Shown here one piece after another: positions 41,909 to 50,279 of a stretch of DNA of 64,000 bases. The notes under the pieces were generated by a model. It was not told the DNA's origin, made no database searches, and saw only the letters and a list, made by a program, of their open reading frames with translations. The number at the start of each line of letters is the position of its first letter. Positions within the stretch are counted from its first letter, which is position 1. The DNA comes from Variovorax paradoxus_P (GTDB taxonomy: Bacteria; Pseudomonadota; Gammaproteobacteria; Burkholderiales; Burkholderiaceae_C): NCBI RefSeq assembly GCF_050627025.1, contig NZ_CP192472.1; one strand, written 5' to 3'. Position numbers and translations under genes: made by a program.

Positions 41909-42952
41909 TCAGCCTGGGAAATTCTCGGGGATCTTGGCCTTGCCGCGTGCTTCCGCAGCCGAAATGGCATTGCGGCGCACGAGGTCGGTCAGGTTCTGGT
42001 CCAGCGTCTGCATGCCGGAGCCCTGGCCGGTCTGGATGGCCGAATACATCTGCGCCACCTTGGCTTCGCGAATCAAATTGCGAATGGCCGGCGTGCCCAG
42101 CATGATCTCGTGCGCCGCCACGCGGCCCTGGCCGTCCTTGGTCTTGCACAGCGTCTGCGAAATAACGGCCTGCAGCGACTCCGACAGCATGGCGCGGATC
42201 ATTTCCTTTTCCTCGCCCGGGAACACGTCGATGATCCGGTCGATGGTCTTGGCGGCCGACGAGGTGTGCAGCGTGCCGAACACCAGGTGGCCCGTTTCAG
42301 CCGCAGTCATTGCCAGGCGAATGGTTTCCAGGTCGCGCAACTCGCCCACCAGAATGGCGTCGGGGTCTTCGCGCAGGGCAGAGCGCAGGGCGTTCGAGAA
42401 CGACAGCGTCATCGGCCCGACTTCGCGCTGGTTGATCAGGCACTTTTTCGATTCGTGCACGAATTCGATCGGATCTTCCACCGTGAGGATGTGGCCGTAT
42501 TCGTTTTCGTTCAGGTAGTTGACCATGGCGGCCAGCGTGGTCGACTTGCCCGAGCCCGTGGGCCCGGTCACCAGCACCAGGCCGCGCGGCTTGAGCGCCA
42601 GGTCCGCGAAAATCTTGGGCGCGTTGAGCTGCTCCAGCGTCAGGATCTTCGAAGGAATGGTCCGGAACACCGCAGCCGCGCCGCGTGCCTGGTTGAAGGC
42701 GTTCACGCGAAAGCGGGCAAGGCCGTCGATCTCGAAGGAGAAGTCGACCTCCAGAAACTCTTCGTAGTGCTTGCGGTGGGTGTCGCTCATGATGTCGTAC
42801 ACCATGGCGTGCACCGCCTTGTGGTCGAGTGCATCGACGTTGATGCGGCGCACGTCGCCGTGCACGCGAATCATGGGGGGCAGGCCGGCCGACAAATGCA
42901 GGTCGGAGGCTTTGTTCTTGACGCTGAATGCCAGCAGTTGGGTAATGTCCAC
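41909..42952 (-). CDS. pilT: PilT, type IV pilus retraction ATPase
   Basis: 347 residues: VDITQLLAFSVKNKASDLHLSAGLPPMIRVHGDVRRI at the N-terminus, Walker A GPTGSGKST, VEDPIEFVHESKK, LVGELRDLETIRLAMTAAETGHLVFGTLHTSSAAKTIDRIIDVFPG and the AIRNLIREAKVAQ region that marks PilT. The start is a GTG at 42952 with GAGGAG four bases upstream. It disassembles the pilus. It forms an operon with pilU and is divergent from yggS, the order seen in many proteobacteria. Confidence 0.96.
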   Translation of the reverse strand: MDITQLLAFSVKNKASDLHLSAGLPPMIRVHGDVRRINVDALDHKAVHAMVYDIMSDTHRKHYEEFLEVDFSFEIDGLARFRVNAFNQARGAAAVFRTIPSKILTLEQLNAPKIFADLALKPRGLVLVTGPTGSGKSTTLAAMVNYLNENEYGHILTVEDPIEFVHESKKCLINQREVGPMTLSFSNALRSALREDPDAILVGELRDLETIRLAMTAAETGHLVFGTLHTSSAAKTIDRIIDVFPGEEKEMIRAMLSESLQAVISQTLCKTKDGQGRVAAHEIMLGTPAIRNLIREAKVAQMYSAIQTGQGSGMQTLDQNLTDLVRRNAISAAEARGKAKIPENFPG

Positions 42953-43003
42953 GGGGCTCCTCGGCTCGAGTTCGGTGACGTTTTGATACGATTTTGGACG
43001 ATT

Positions 43004-43705
43004 ATGACGATGATTGGCGACGACCTCCAGCAAGTAAAGAACCGGATCGCAAAGGCCTGCGCCGCCGAGGGGCGCAACCCGGCCGAAGTCCGGCTGCTGG
43101 CGGTGTCCAAGACCTTCGGTGCGGAGGCCGTGCGCGAGGCCCACGGGGCAGGCCAGCGGGCCTTTGGCGAGAACTATGTGCAAGAGGGGCTGGACAAGAT
43201 CGAGGCGCTTTCTGATCTGCGTGCGGAGCTCGAGTGGCACTGCATCGGCCCTCTGCAAAGCAACAAGACAAGGCCCGTGGCCGAGCATTTCGACTGGGTG
43301 CACAGCATCGACCGGCTCAAGATTGCCGAGCGCCTTTCGGCGCAGCGGCCGGCGCATTTGCCGCCGCTCCAGGTGTGCCTGCAGGTGAATGTGGACGGCG
43401 GCGCCAACAAGTCTGGCGTGCCTCCGGAAGAGGCTTTGCCGCTTGCGCGCGCTGTGGCGGCTTTGCCACATTTGCAGCTGCGCGGGCTCATGGCCATTCC
43501 CGAACCGGCGGCCGATTACGCCGCCCAGCGCGAACTGTGCCTGCGCGCCCGCGCCGTTTACGACGCCATCCGCGCCGCGGGCATTGAGGTCGACACGCTT
43601 TCGCTGGGCATGAGCGCCGACCTGGAAGCGGCCGTCAGCGCGGGTAGCACGATGGTTCGCATTGGCACGGCCATCTTCGGCGGGCGGCCGCAAAAACCTG
43701 CCTGA
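43004..43705 (+). CDS. yggS: YggS-family PLP-binding protein
   Basis: 233 residues of the alanine racemase-like TIM-barrel group: VRLLAVSKTFGAEAVREAHGAGQRAFGENYVQEGLDKI (PLP Lys in SK), WHCIGPLQSNKTRPVAEHFDWVHSID, LMAIP and LSMGMSADLEAAVSAGSTMVRIGTAIFG (phosphate contact). It is a cytoplasmic PLP-homeostasis protein. Divergent from pilT with 51 bp between them. An alternative ATG at 43010 exists. The accessory block begins just after this gene. Confidence 0.94.
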   Translation: MTMIGDDLQQVKNRIAKACAAEGRNPAEVRLLAVSKTFGAEAVREAHGAGQRAFGENYVQEGLDKIEALSDLRAELEWHCIGPLQSNKTRPVAEHFDWVHSIDRLKIAERLSAQRPAHLPPLQVCLQVNVDGGANKSGVPPEEALPLARAVAALPHLQLRGLMAIPEPAADYAAQRELCLRARAVYDAIRAAGIEVDTLSLGMSADLEAAVSAGSTMVRIGTAIFGGRPQKPA

Positions 43706-43762
43706 CGATCCGGCCGGCGCTAGCGCCTGCGCGCCGAAATCATGTTCCTCGAGTAGCGGCGG

Positions 43763-43879
43763 CTATAGGAGTGCGCTGTGCGCGAACCAGTCCAACTGAG
43801 GCGGGCTCTCAATCTCGCCGAGCGCCGCAAAGTCCCGGTTCGCATCCCACATGTGATTTTTCAAGTCGAGCACGACCAT
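43763..43879 (-). pseudogene. 38-codon frame, probable gene remnant
   Basis: A short frame ATG 43879 to TAG 43763. It reads MVVLDLK then NHMWDANRDFAALGEIESPPQL and ends HSALL. The composition is protein-like and in a gap that has no other gene, 31 bases downstream of the large effector-like gene. The first seven residues coincide with a stretch of the TraG-like protein (SMVVLDLKGE), which could be chance. I read it as the 3' remnant of an unidentified gene, cut off by the accessory block. It could also be a real small protein. Confidence 0.4.
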
Positions 43880-43910
43880 GGTCGCGCTGGAATCCGGAGA
43901 ACAGAGGCTG

Positions 43911-46481
43911 TCATCCCATCACCGGCCCCTGCTGCTGGTTGGCTTGCGCGGCAGCCTGTGCCTGAGCCTGGAAGCGGTCATTCGCACGCTGCTGGTCGAA
44001 CTGCTGCACGTCCTGCATGGTCTGCTGCACTGTGCACAAAGGCTGCGCGGCTTCAAGAGAGGCGTATCGGCCGAGCAACGATGTCGACCTGAACAGAACC
44101 GTTCCGTTGATGCCGTGGACGTCGCCCAGATCGTCGGGCTTCCTGATGTTCGACATGTAGCAGGCAGCCGTCGCCTGCGCCACCCATCTCGGAGATGTAC
44201 CCTCGGGAAGAATCTCTTCGAGGGTGTTGTACAGCGCATGCAGGGGATGGCTCGGATCGCTGAATTCGCGCAGAAGCGGGCGGCCCGTGTCAGCCGCGGC
44301 AGTGGCTAATACCGGGTCCCTCTCATCGCGCTCATCACGCCGCTCCGGGCCGTCGTGTCGATCTGCGGCCATGCGTGCCATCTGCTGGCGCATCGCGGCC
44401 AGCTCGGCCTGCGCCGCAACTGCCTGGGCCTGCGCTGCGGCCACCTGGGCTTGCGCCGCCGCAATGGCTGCGGCATCGCCTGGAGCGTTCGAATGCATTG
44501 GGGCAGCCATTGAGGCATGGGTTGCCGACGAGTGCATCGCGGGAGCCGGCGGCGCAGCTTGCCGAACCTCGGCCTGCTTCTGCGCGGGCGCCTCCTCCAG
44601 CACGCGACCGGGCACACGCTCCTGCGTACGCTCCACCGAAGGCTGCAGCGTCCTTCGAGGGCTCGGCTCGTTCCCGAACCGCTCCCTGTCCTGCGCCAGC
44701 GCAATCTCCAGGTCGCGCATCAGGGTCTGCTCCTGCGCCTGATGCACCCGGTACAGCGGCCCGCCTTTAGCCCGGTGAATCTCATCGAGCTTGCCCACCG
44801 GCTGCAACGAGCCCGCAGAAATCTGCTCGGGCTCGTCGCGGCGCCGGTGCGCCTCGGCAAAGCTCATGCCGCCCGGCGTGGGCACGATGCGCGATTCATG
44901 CGTGGTGATGCGTTCGATCTGCTGAGGTGTCAGATGGCCGTTCGCAGGCTGCGGCTGTGCGGGCACCGCCTGGGGCGTGGCATGGGGTTCCTCGCGCACA
45001 GGGCCTTGGGCGGCGTGGGTGACGGCGGCCGGTACCGGGCCATGCTGTTTCCATCCATGCTGGGTGTAGGCCTCCTGGTAACGCTGGGCAATGGCTTGCG
45101 GGCTGTGGGCCATGTTGTCCGCAGCAACGCGCTGCGCCGCTGCGTCCAGTTGCCGGCTCTGCTCCGGGCTGGCCGTGACCGCGCGTTGAACCGGCATGCC
45201 GTGCGTCAGGGGCGTGGCCGGCTCGATGATCTGGCGCGTCCAGGCATGGCTTTGCGGATCGCGGGTCCACGGCTCGTTGGCGCCGATGCCAGGGCGCACC
45301 GCTTCGCCGATGCGCTCGGTCGCCTGCCTGAACGGGTCTTGGGGTGCGGGCGGGTGGGCCAGCGCCAGTTCGACGGCGGTGCTGCTGGCCTTGTAATTCA
45401 GTTCGTCGGCCAGGAGGGCATTTGCGCGCACCGCCCGCACGGGCATGCCGGCCCGCCCGGGGCCTTCGTCAGCGCTCATGCGCATCCAGCCATGTCCAGG
45501 TCGTTCGTCGTAGTGCCAGCTATTGCCGTCGCTGCCGCGCTGGGTGTGGATGTGCTGCTGGTCTGCCGCGTCCAGAAGCTTGTCGCCGCCGAGGACGCCG
45601 GCGGCGCCGCCCAGGATGCCGCCGCCCACCGCGCCCCAAGGGCCGGCAACCGCGCCACCCAGGGAACTGCCCGCCACTGCACCCGCCGCGCCGCCACCGG
45701 CGCGCCCGGCGAAGTGCAGGATTTCGGATTGGGCGCCGGTGGTGTTGCCCTGATTGAGGAGGTGGGCGACTTTTTGGCCGGTGATGTAGCTGTCGACGAT
45801 GCCGACACCGATGGCCGTGGCTTTGAGGCCGAGAGCTGAGGCTTCGGCGGCACCAAGTTGCCGCAACAGCCCTGGCGAAGCTTCGCGCGCCACTTGCACG
45901 ACATGCAGGTTATCCACTGATTTCACATAGGTGTGTGGCTCGAATAACTGTCGATTGGGGGTGACATATTGCGTTGCACCGCCAGCCTTGCGGACTTGAC
46001 CGTCCAATTCCGTTGTGGGCGCCACCGTGCTGATGAACACTTCGGTTGGAGCTTTGGGCGCGATTCGATAGACGTCGTAGCGAGGTGCCTCGCTGCCGAT
46101 GGGGAGCGCGAAATGATCGGAAAGATTTTTGCCCGTCTTGACTGCTGCATCGAGGTCTGCTTCCTTGGCCCAGAAGGGAGAAAACGGCGAGGGCTTGCTG
46201 CCAGCGGGAACGATCTTGACCAAGGGCTCGTTGATGACTTCCATTCGGGGGAGTTCGCGCCCAGAGGTGAGCTGCTCAAGAGCACGATCACGAATTTTGT
46301 CAATAGGCGCGTCAGGAGCGGCCTCGTTGAGCCTTGTTAAAAACAATATTCCTTCTTTTGTTCTTAAATAACTTTTTGCGGCCGACTCACTTACCCCATG
46401 AGTTTGAAAAGTATTATATTTTTCAATGGCTTCCGCATGCTGCTGCTTCAGATTTGTCGGTGTTAGATCAGAATCACTCAT
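43911..46481 (-). CDS. Putative type IV secretion effector with XVIPCD-like C-terminus
   Basis: 856 residues. The N-terminus has no signal peptide. A glycine-zipper-like hydrophobic part lies at about 245-305 (GGAAGAVAGSSLGGAVAG, GAVGGGILGGAAGVLGG). The middle is Pro/Gln-rich, with an Ala/Gln-rich helix at about 675-715. The last 120 residues are RPLLREFSDPSHPLHALYNTL ... and end in a Gln-rich tail (FQAQAQAAAQANQQQG). That tail layout matches XVIPCD, the VirD4-recognised signal of Xanthomonas antibacterial effectors. The ATG overlaps the stop of a putative immunity gene (ATGA), and a VirD4-like gene lies upstream in the same orientation. A membrane-active toxin is my guess from the glycine zipper. 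Confidence 0.7.
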   Translation of the reverse strand: MSDSDLTPTNLKQQHAEAIEKYNTFQTHGVSESAAKSYLRTKEGILFLTRLNEAAPDAPIDKIRDRALEQLTSGRELPRMEVINEPLVKIVPAGSKPSPFSPFWAKEADLDAAVKTGKNLSDHFALPIGSEAPRYDVYRIAPKAPTEVFISTVAPTTELDGQVRKAGGATQYVTPNRQLFEPHTYVKSVDNLHVVQVAREASPGLLRQLGAAEASALGLKATAIGVGIVDSYITGQKVAHLLNQGNTTGAQSEILHFAGRAGGGAAGAVAGSSLGGAVAGPWGAVGGGILGGAAGVLGGDKLLDAADQQHIHTQRGSDGNSWHYDERPGHGWMRMSADEGPGRAGMPVRAVRANALLADELNYKASSTAVELALAHPPAPQDPFRQATERIGEAVRPGIGANEPWTRDPQSHAWTRQIIEPATPLTHGMPVQRAVTASPEQSRQLDAAAQRVAADNMAHSPQAIAQRYQEAYTQHGWKQHGPVPAAVTHAAQGPVREEPHATPQAVPAQPQPANGHLTPQQIERITTHESRIVPTPGGMSFAEAHRRRDEPEQISAGSLQPVGKLDEIHRAKGGPLYRVHQAQEQTLMRDLEIALAQDRERFGNEPSPRRTLQPSVERTQERVPGRVLEEAPAQKQAEVRQAAPPAPAMHSSATHASMAAPMHSNAPGDAAAIAAAQAQVAAAQAQAVAAQAELAAMRQQMARMAADRHDGPERRDERDERDPVLATAAADTGRPLLREFSDPSHPLHALYNTLEEILPEGTSPRWVAQATAACYMSNIRKPDDLGDVHGINGTVLFRSTSLLGRYASLEAAQPLCTVQQTMQDVQQFDQQRANDRFQAQAQAAAQANQQQGPVMG

Positions 46482-46828
46482 GATTTATGATCTCTTTTTG
46501 TGGCTTTTCTTATGCCTTCAATAATTGAATTAATTTCTCTGTCTTCTTCTGTTAGTCCCCCCTCCATTTCTATGGAAAAGCAAACATAAGCGCCTTCAAC
46601 GTCCGGGTTTTCATAAGGCCGATAAACGCCTTCACTCTTGAGATATCTGCATGGCATTTCCTGCCTATCTATTGGGCGCGAAACCCTGCCATTTTTTGCA
46701 TCCTCAATCAAAGGGCGCAAAGCGTCATATAAATGACTTACGTCACTGACGCCAGGGTATTGCTGAAGCACCCATTCCAAATGCTCGGCAGCGGCTTTGA
46801 GTTTTACGGGATCTATGGCTTGAGTCAT
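46478..46828 (-). CDS. Putative immunity protein, copy 1
   Basis: 116 residues, cytoplasmic-looking, with no signal peptide. It starts MTQAIDPVKLKAAAEHLEWVL and contains LRPLIEDAKNGRV, EGVYRPYENPDVEGAYVCF and EMEGGLTEED. It is paralogous to the proteins at 46877-47320 and 47476-47826. The stop overlaps the effector ATG, so this copy is probably the cognate immunity or regulator of the large effector. Its leader (TTTTAATTAAGGCAACAAT type) is shared with the other two copies. Confidence 0.7.
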   Translation of the reverse strand: MTQAIDPVKLKAAAEHLEWVLQQYPGVSDVSHLYDALRPLIEDAKNGRVSRPIDRQEMPCRYLKSEGVYRPYENPDVEGAYVCFSIEMEGGLTEEDREINSIIEGIRKATKRDHKS

Positions 46829-46876
46829 ATTGTTGCCTTAATTAAAAATTCTACGCGGCAATGTTCGAAATGCAAC

Positions 46877-47320
46877 TCAATGCGGGGTTTGAGATTTGCT
46901 ATTTCGAACTTCAAACATCAGTCCATCGGAAAGTTGGATCACATTTTCCTTGACCTGCTTCTGCGCGGGCGCCTCCTCCAGCACGTGCCTGGGCGCCTGT
47001 TCTTTTTGAAGGGACTCGGTATCGGAAAGAAGTTCCTTTTCTTCCTCTGAAAGCCCTCCTTTCATTTCTGTGGAAAAAGTAACATATGCCTCATCAAAAT
47101 TTGGTGATTTATATGACTCATACAGGCCGTCACCAAAAAAATAGCCGCATGGAATCTTTTCGACGGGAGTTCGGACTCTCTCTGCTTTGTCATCCTCAAT
47201 CAACGGAAGGAGGGCCTCATACAAATCCCGCACAACAACAATGCCGGGGTACTGCTTGCACACCCACTCCAAATGCTTGGCAGCAGCTTTGAGTTTCACG
47301 AGGTCTATGGCTTGAGTCAT
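46877..47320 (-). CDS. Putative immunity protein, copy 2, with effector-derived tail
   Basis: 147 residues. The first 105 are the same family as copy 1 (MTQAIDLVKLKAAAKHLEWVCKQYPG, LLPLIEDDKAERV, EMKGGLSEEEKELL). The last 40 are different: HVLEEAPAQKQVKE is almost identical to RVLEEAPAQKQAEV in the neighbouring effector (DNA around 46955-46985 and 44575-44605), and IQLSDGLMFEVR follows. So the 3' end is a chimera produced by recombination with an effector gene. The fold of the immunity part should be intact. Confidence 0.65.
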   Translation of the reverse strand: MTQAIDLVKLKAAAKHLEWVCKQYPGIVVVRDLYEALLPLIEDDKAERVRTPVEKIPCGYFFGDGLYESYKSPNFDEAYVTFSTEMKGGLSEEEKELLSDTESLQKEQAPRHVLEEAPAQKQVKENVIQLSDGLMFEVRNSKSQTPH

Positions 47321-47404
47321 GTTGTTACTTTAATTAAAAAATTCTCTGCGGCAATATTCGAAGTGCAACTTAATGCGGGGGTTTCAAATTTACTACTTCG
47401 AACT

Positions 47405-47479
47405 TCAAACATCAGTCCGTCGGAAAGTTGGATCGCATTTTTGCTTGAGCTTGTCGGAGGTTAAATCGAAACCGCTCAT
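47405..47479 (-). pseudogene. Truncated effector start (remnant)
   Basis: A 24-codon frame whose ATG overlaps the stop of immunity copy 3 (ATGA), exactly as the full effector ATG overlaps copy 1. It reads MSGFDLTSDKLKQ, close to the effector start MSDSDLTPTNLKQQ, and then breaks into unrelated sequence that matches the tail segment also found at 46890-46950. This marks where an effector gene was removed. Confidence 0.6.
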
Positions 47480-47826
47480 GATGGATCTTTCTTTTTATTG
47501 ACTCCCTTTTGGGCTGAAAGCTTCGCTAAGAATTTCTCGTCTTGATCGGTTAAGCCGCTGCCCATTTCCGTGCGAAATTTATAGTAGGCGTCTTCTATGT
47601 CGGGATTTTCGTAAGGTCGATAAATACCTTCCGTCATCAAATACCAACCCGGCACCTCTTGCCTATCGACAGGCATCAAGACTCTGCCTGCTTTGGCATC
47701 CTCAATCAAAGGCAGCAAGCCTCGATAAAGGGCTTGCACATCTTGCACATTAGGGTATTGTTGGCACACCCACTCCAAATGCTCGGCTGCCGCTTTGAGA
47801 TTTATGGGATCTATGGCTTGAGTCAT
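47476..47826 (-). CDS. Putative immunity protein, copy 3
   Basis: 116 residues: MTQAIDPINLKAAAEHLEWVCQQYPNVQDVQALY, LLPLIEDAKAGRV, EGIYRPYENPDIEDAYYKF and EMGSGLTDQDEKFL. It is the paralogue furthest upstream. Its stop overlaps the start of a broken effector copy at 47479. It appears to be an orphan immunity gene, which in polymorphic toxin loci can protect against toxins of related strains. Confidence 0.7.
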   Translation of the reverse strand: MTQAIDPINLKAAAEHLEWVCQQYPNVQDVQALYRGLLPLIEDAKAGRVLMPVDRQEVPGWYLMTEGIYRPYENPDIEDAYYKFRTEMGSGLTDQDEKFLAKLSAQKGVNKKKDPS

Positions 47827-47896
47827 GTCGCTGCCTCAATTAAAAATTCTCTTCGATCAGGATGAATTGGGCGCGCATGGCGCAAGGGATGCGAAA

Positions 47897-48292
47897 TTAG
47901 AAATCCGCAAATTCATTCTTGATGTTCCACTCCTGGCGAAGCTCACCCATGATGCTCTCTGGAGTGATTGGAATATTGTTTTCGATTATCGCCAAGCGGA
48001 GGAAGCGTTTCAGAAGATACGCCATGGGAAGGTGAGACGAACGATTGAGGCGAAGCGCCTTGCGAAGCTCTGCAGCCCAAAACTTCAGGCCATTCATGTC
48101 CGCGCATTCTGATAATGGGATCGAAATGGCGTGATCGAACTCAGATCGAATAACTCCATTCGCAGCAAAGAGTTTCTCGTCGAGCGTGTCAAGCCAAGCC
48201 TCGTAGTCGTGCAAGGCAGTCACATGGGACTCTAGGTGAAACCAGGAAGAGTGAACTCGTTGATAAAAGTCATGCAAGTCCTCATAAATCAT
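47897..48292 (-). CDS. Hypothetical protein downstream of the coupling protein
   Basis: 131 residues from the ATG at 48292; a longer start would run into the coupling-protein gene. The text is plausible for a helical soluble protein (MIYEDLHDFYQRVHSSWFHLESHVTALHDYEAWLDTLDEKL ... WAAELRKALRL). No known domain recognised. It lies 25 bp after the VirD4/TraG gene and before the immunity array, all in one direction. Confidence 0.6.
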   Translation of the reverse strand: MIYEDLHDFYQRVHSSWFHLESHVTALHDYEAWLDTLDEKLFAANGVIRSEFDHAISIPLSECADMNGLKFWAAELRKALRLNRSSHLPMAYLLKRFLRLAIIENNIPITPESIMGELRQEWNIKNEFADF

Positions 48293-48317
48293 GCGCGTTT
48301 GTGCAACAGAGAGCGGA

Positions 48318-50108
48318 TCAGTTAAAACCTTTCGGCAGGCTTTGCCGAGTGCCTTCGTCAAACCCGCTAGTCCTTCCCAACGCCGGCCCTCTGGCGGGCC
48401 CCTTGATCTTCGCCGGCGCCATACTCGCCCGCTCCTTGAAAACCTTGTCCTTGAAGAACCAGTTCTTGTTCGCCCGGATGGGCTTGCAGCCTTCATAGAA
48501 GATCAACTCCTCGTCGGCGGGCAGCTCCTTGATCTCCTGCGGCAGAAACAGGGCCCGGCGCTCTTCGGTGTAGTTGGTCGAGACCTGGTTGGAGCCACCG
48601 CCTCGGCTGGTGCTGCGGTGCTCCTTGCGGATGGTCTTGTAGCCGAGCATTTCGCTGTATTCGGCCGCGTCGCTTTGCTCGCGTGGCGCAAACACGATCT
48701 GGGCGCCATGGTTGGTGATGAAGTTCTGTGCGTCGTTGTCGCCGTAGGCCGAGCGAAGCTGCGCGCGGCTTTGCACGATGCACAGGTCGCGCACCCCGTA
48801 GCTGGCCGAGATCGAGATGCGCTTGGCCCACACATCCACTCGTCCCATGGCGGTGAATTCGTCCATCAGCATGAGCATCTGGTATTTCAGCTCCGGCTCG
48901 TCACCCAGTTGCTTGGTGAGGTTGTTGCCGATCACGCTGCTGAAGAAGATGTTCAGCAACTTGCCGCTCTCATCGAGCTTGTTGGTCGGTATATCGACGT
49001 ACAGCGTGGTCGGATGTTTGCGGATGGCGGTGATGTCGAAGTCGGTGGCGTTGGTGGCAGCGGCCAGCACCGGACTGAGGAACTGCTGCAGTGGCGCCTG
49101 CATGGTGGCAATCACCGATGAGAAGGTTTGCTCGGCCAGTCCAGCGAGGTTGCCAAAGACAGTGCGTGTTTGCGTGCTGATGAAGCCCGACTGCTGCGGG
49201 TCGTTCAATATCTTCTTGAGCATTGCCAAGGTGCCCTGGCCTTCGGCGCCGCTGGACAGGTGCAGGATGCGTTCAAGGCTGGGGAAGTTCTCGTTGGCGT
49301 TGGGGTCCTGGGCGCGCCCGAGGACCCGGCTCCAGTTGTCCCACGCTTCGAACATGTAGGAGGCGAAGGCGGTGAAAGCGGCGCGGCTCTGGCTGGTCCA
49401 GAAAGGGTCTTTGCCAGGCTCGTCCGGGTAAAGAATGGCGGCGATGGTCTGGATTTCGCCGATGCGCTTGCCCGCATCCATACCCACCAGCAGGGTGAAC
49501 GCGTTGAAGCGATGGGTCTTTCCCTGGTCGTCATAGGGTGCCCACACATAGATGGCGTGACCCTGCGACTCGCGCCAGCCGCTGGTCGCCTTGCGCAGCT
49601 CGCCTTTGAGGTCGAGCACGACCATCGAGTGCAAATACGACAACAGCACCGGGATGGCAATGCTGGTGGTCTTGCCTGAACGGGTCGGGCTGACCGTGAT
49701 GACGTGCTGAGCACCGCCCAGCCACAGATACTGGCCTTTGTACTTGCCGATGAGGATGCTTTGCGGGGTCTGCTTGAGCAGGCCGGCTTGCTTGAGATCG
49801 GAAAGCTCGGCAAAGCTGGCATCGCCATGCAGCGATTCGGCCTTGGCCCGAAAGAGCGGGATGAGCAATGCGGCCCAGCCCAACAGCGGTACGCCGAAGC
49901 CTATGGCGCCGCTGAGCTTGATCTTGGTAGCGTAGGGTGCGTACTGAGGCAGGTCTGCCGCCTGGATGTATTGCCACCACGTGTTCCAGTTGAGCGGCGC
50001 GTCTCGAAGATCGAGGATGAGCAGAACAAGGTAATTGGAGAAGAACCAGCCACCGGCCAAGACCCCCAGAAGTGTTACCAACGCGATAAGTACCTTGCTT
50101 GTGCTCAT
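48318..50108 (-). CDS. VirD4/TraG-family type IV coupling protein
   Basis: 596 residues. Two N-terminal membrane segments (VLIALVTLLGVLAGGWFF and AIGFGVPLLGWAALLIPLF) are followed by the motor: Walker A SPTRSGKTTS at about 140, and Walker B LMLMDEFTAMGR at about 410. VLLSYLHSMVVLDLKGELRK and FTNHGAQIVFAPRE-like segments are typical. It recruits DNA-protein complexes or effectors to a type IV secretion channel. Start choices: ATG at 50108 (AAGGGGAG 12 nt upstream) or 50120. No relaxase or VirB genes are in the window. Confidence 0.88.
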   Translation of the reverse strand: MSTSKVLIALVTLLGVLAGGWFFSNYLVLLILDLRDAPLNWNTWWQYIQAADLPQYAPYATKIKLSGAIGFGVPLLGWAALLIPLFRAKAESLHGDASFAELSDLKQAGLLKQTPQSILIGKYKGQYLWLGGAQHVITVSPTRSGKTTSIAIPVLLSYLHSMVVLDLKGELRKATSGWRESQGHAIYVWAPYDDQGKTHRFNAFTLLVGMDAGKRIGEIQTIAAILYPDEPGKDPFWTSQSRAAFTAFASYMFEAWDNWSRVLGRAQDPNANENFPSLERILHLSSGAEGQGTLAMLKKILNDPQQSGFISTQTRTVFGNLAGLAEQTFSSVIATMQAPLQQFLSPVLAAATNATDFDITAIRKHPTTLYVDIPTNKLDESGKLLNIFFSSVIGNNLTKQLGDEPELKYQMLMLMDEFTAMGRVDVWAKRISISASYGVRDLCIVQSRAQLRSAYGDNDAQNFITNHGAQIVFAPREQSDAAEYSEMLGYKTIRKEHRSTSRGGGSNQVSTNYTEERRALFLPQEIKELPADEELIFYEGCKPIRANKNWFFKDKVFKERASMAPAKIKGPARGPALGRTSGFDEGTRQSLPKGFN

Positions 50109-50279
50109 ATCCTGAGTCATCTCCCCTTTAATAAGGAAAGACTTATACAAGCCGGGGCAACCTCAGCAGGTTGTGCAATGGGCGGTCGAACCTAAGACTG
50201 CGGCCCTGTTGCCAACTTCTTCATGGAAAACACGATTGACTGAGTGAACGCCGCTACCCTTTGCTCGTGTCTTCGCGCG

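Noticed and set aside
47825..48112. A 95-codon plus-strand frame opposite the 131-aa hypothetical gene
   Set aside because: The minus-strand frame has a more natural composition and continues the direction of the surrounding gene array; the plus frame starts inside the immunity gene leader.
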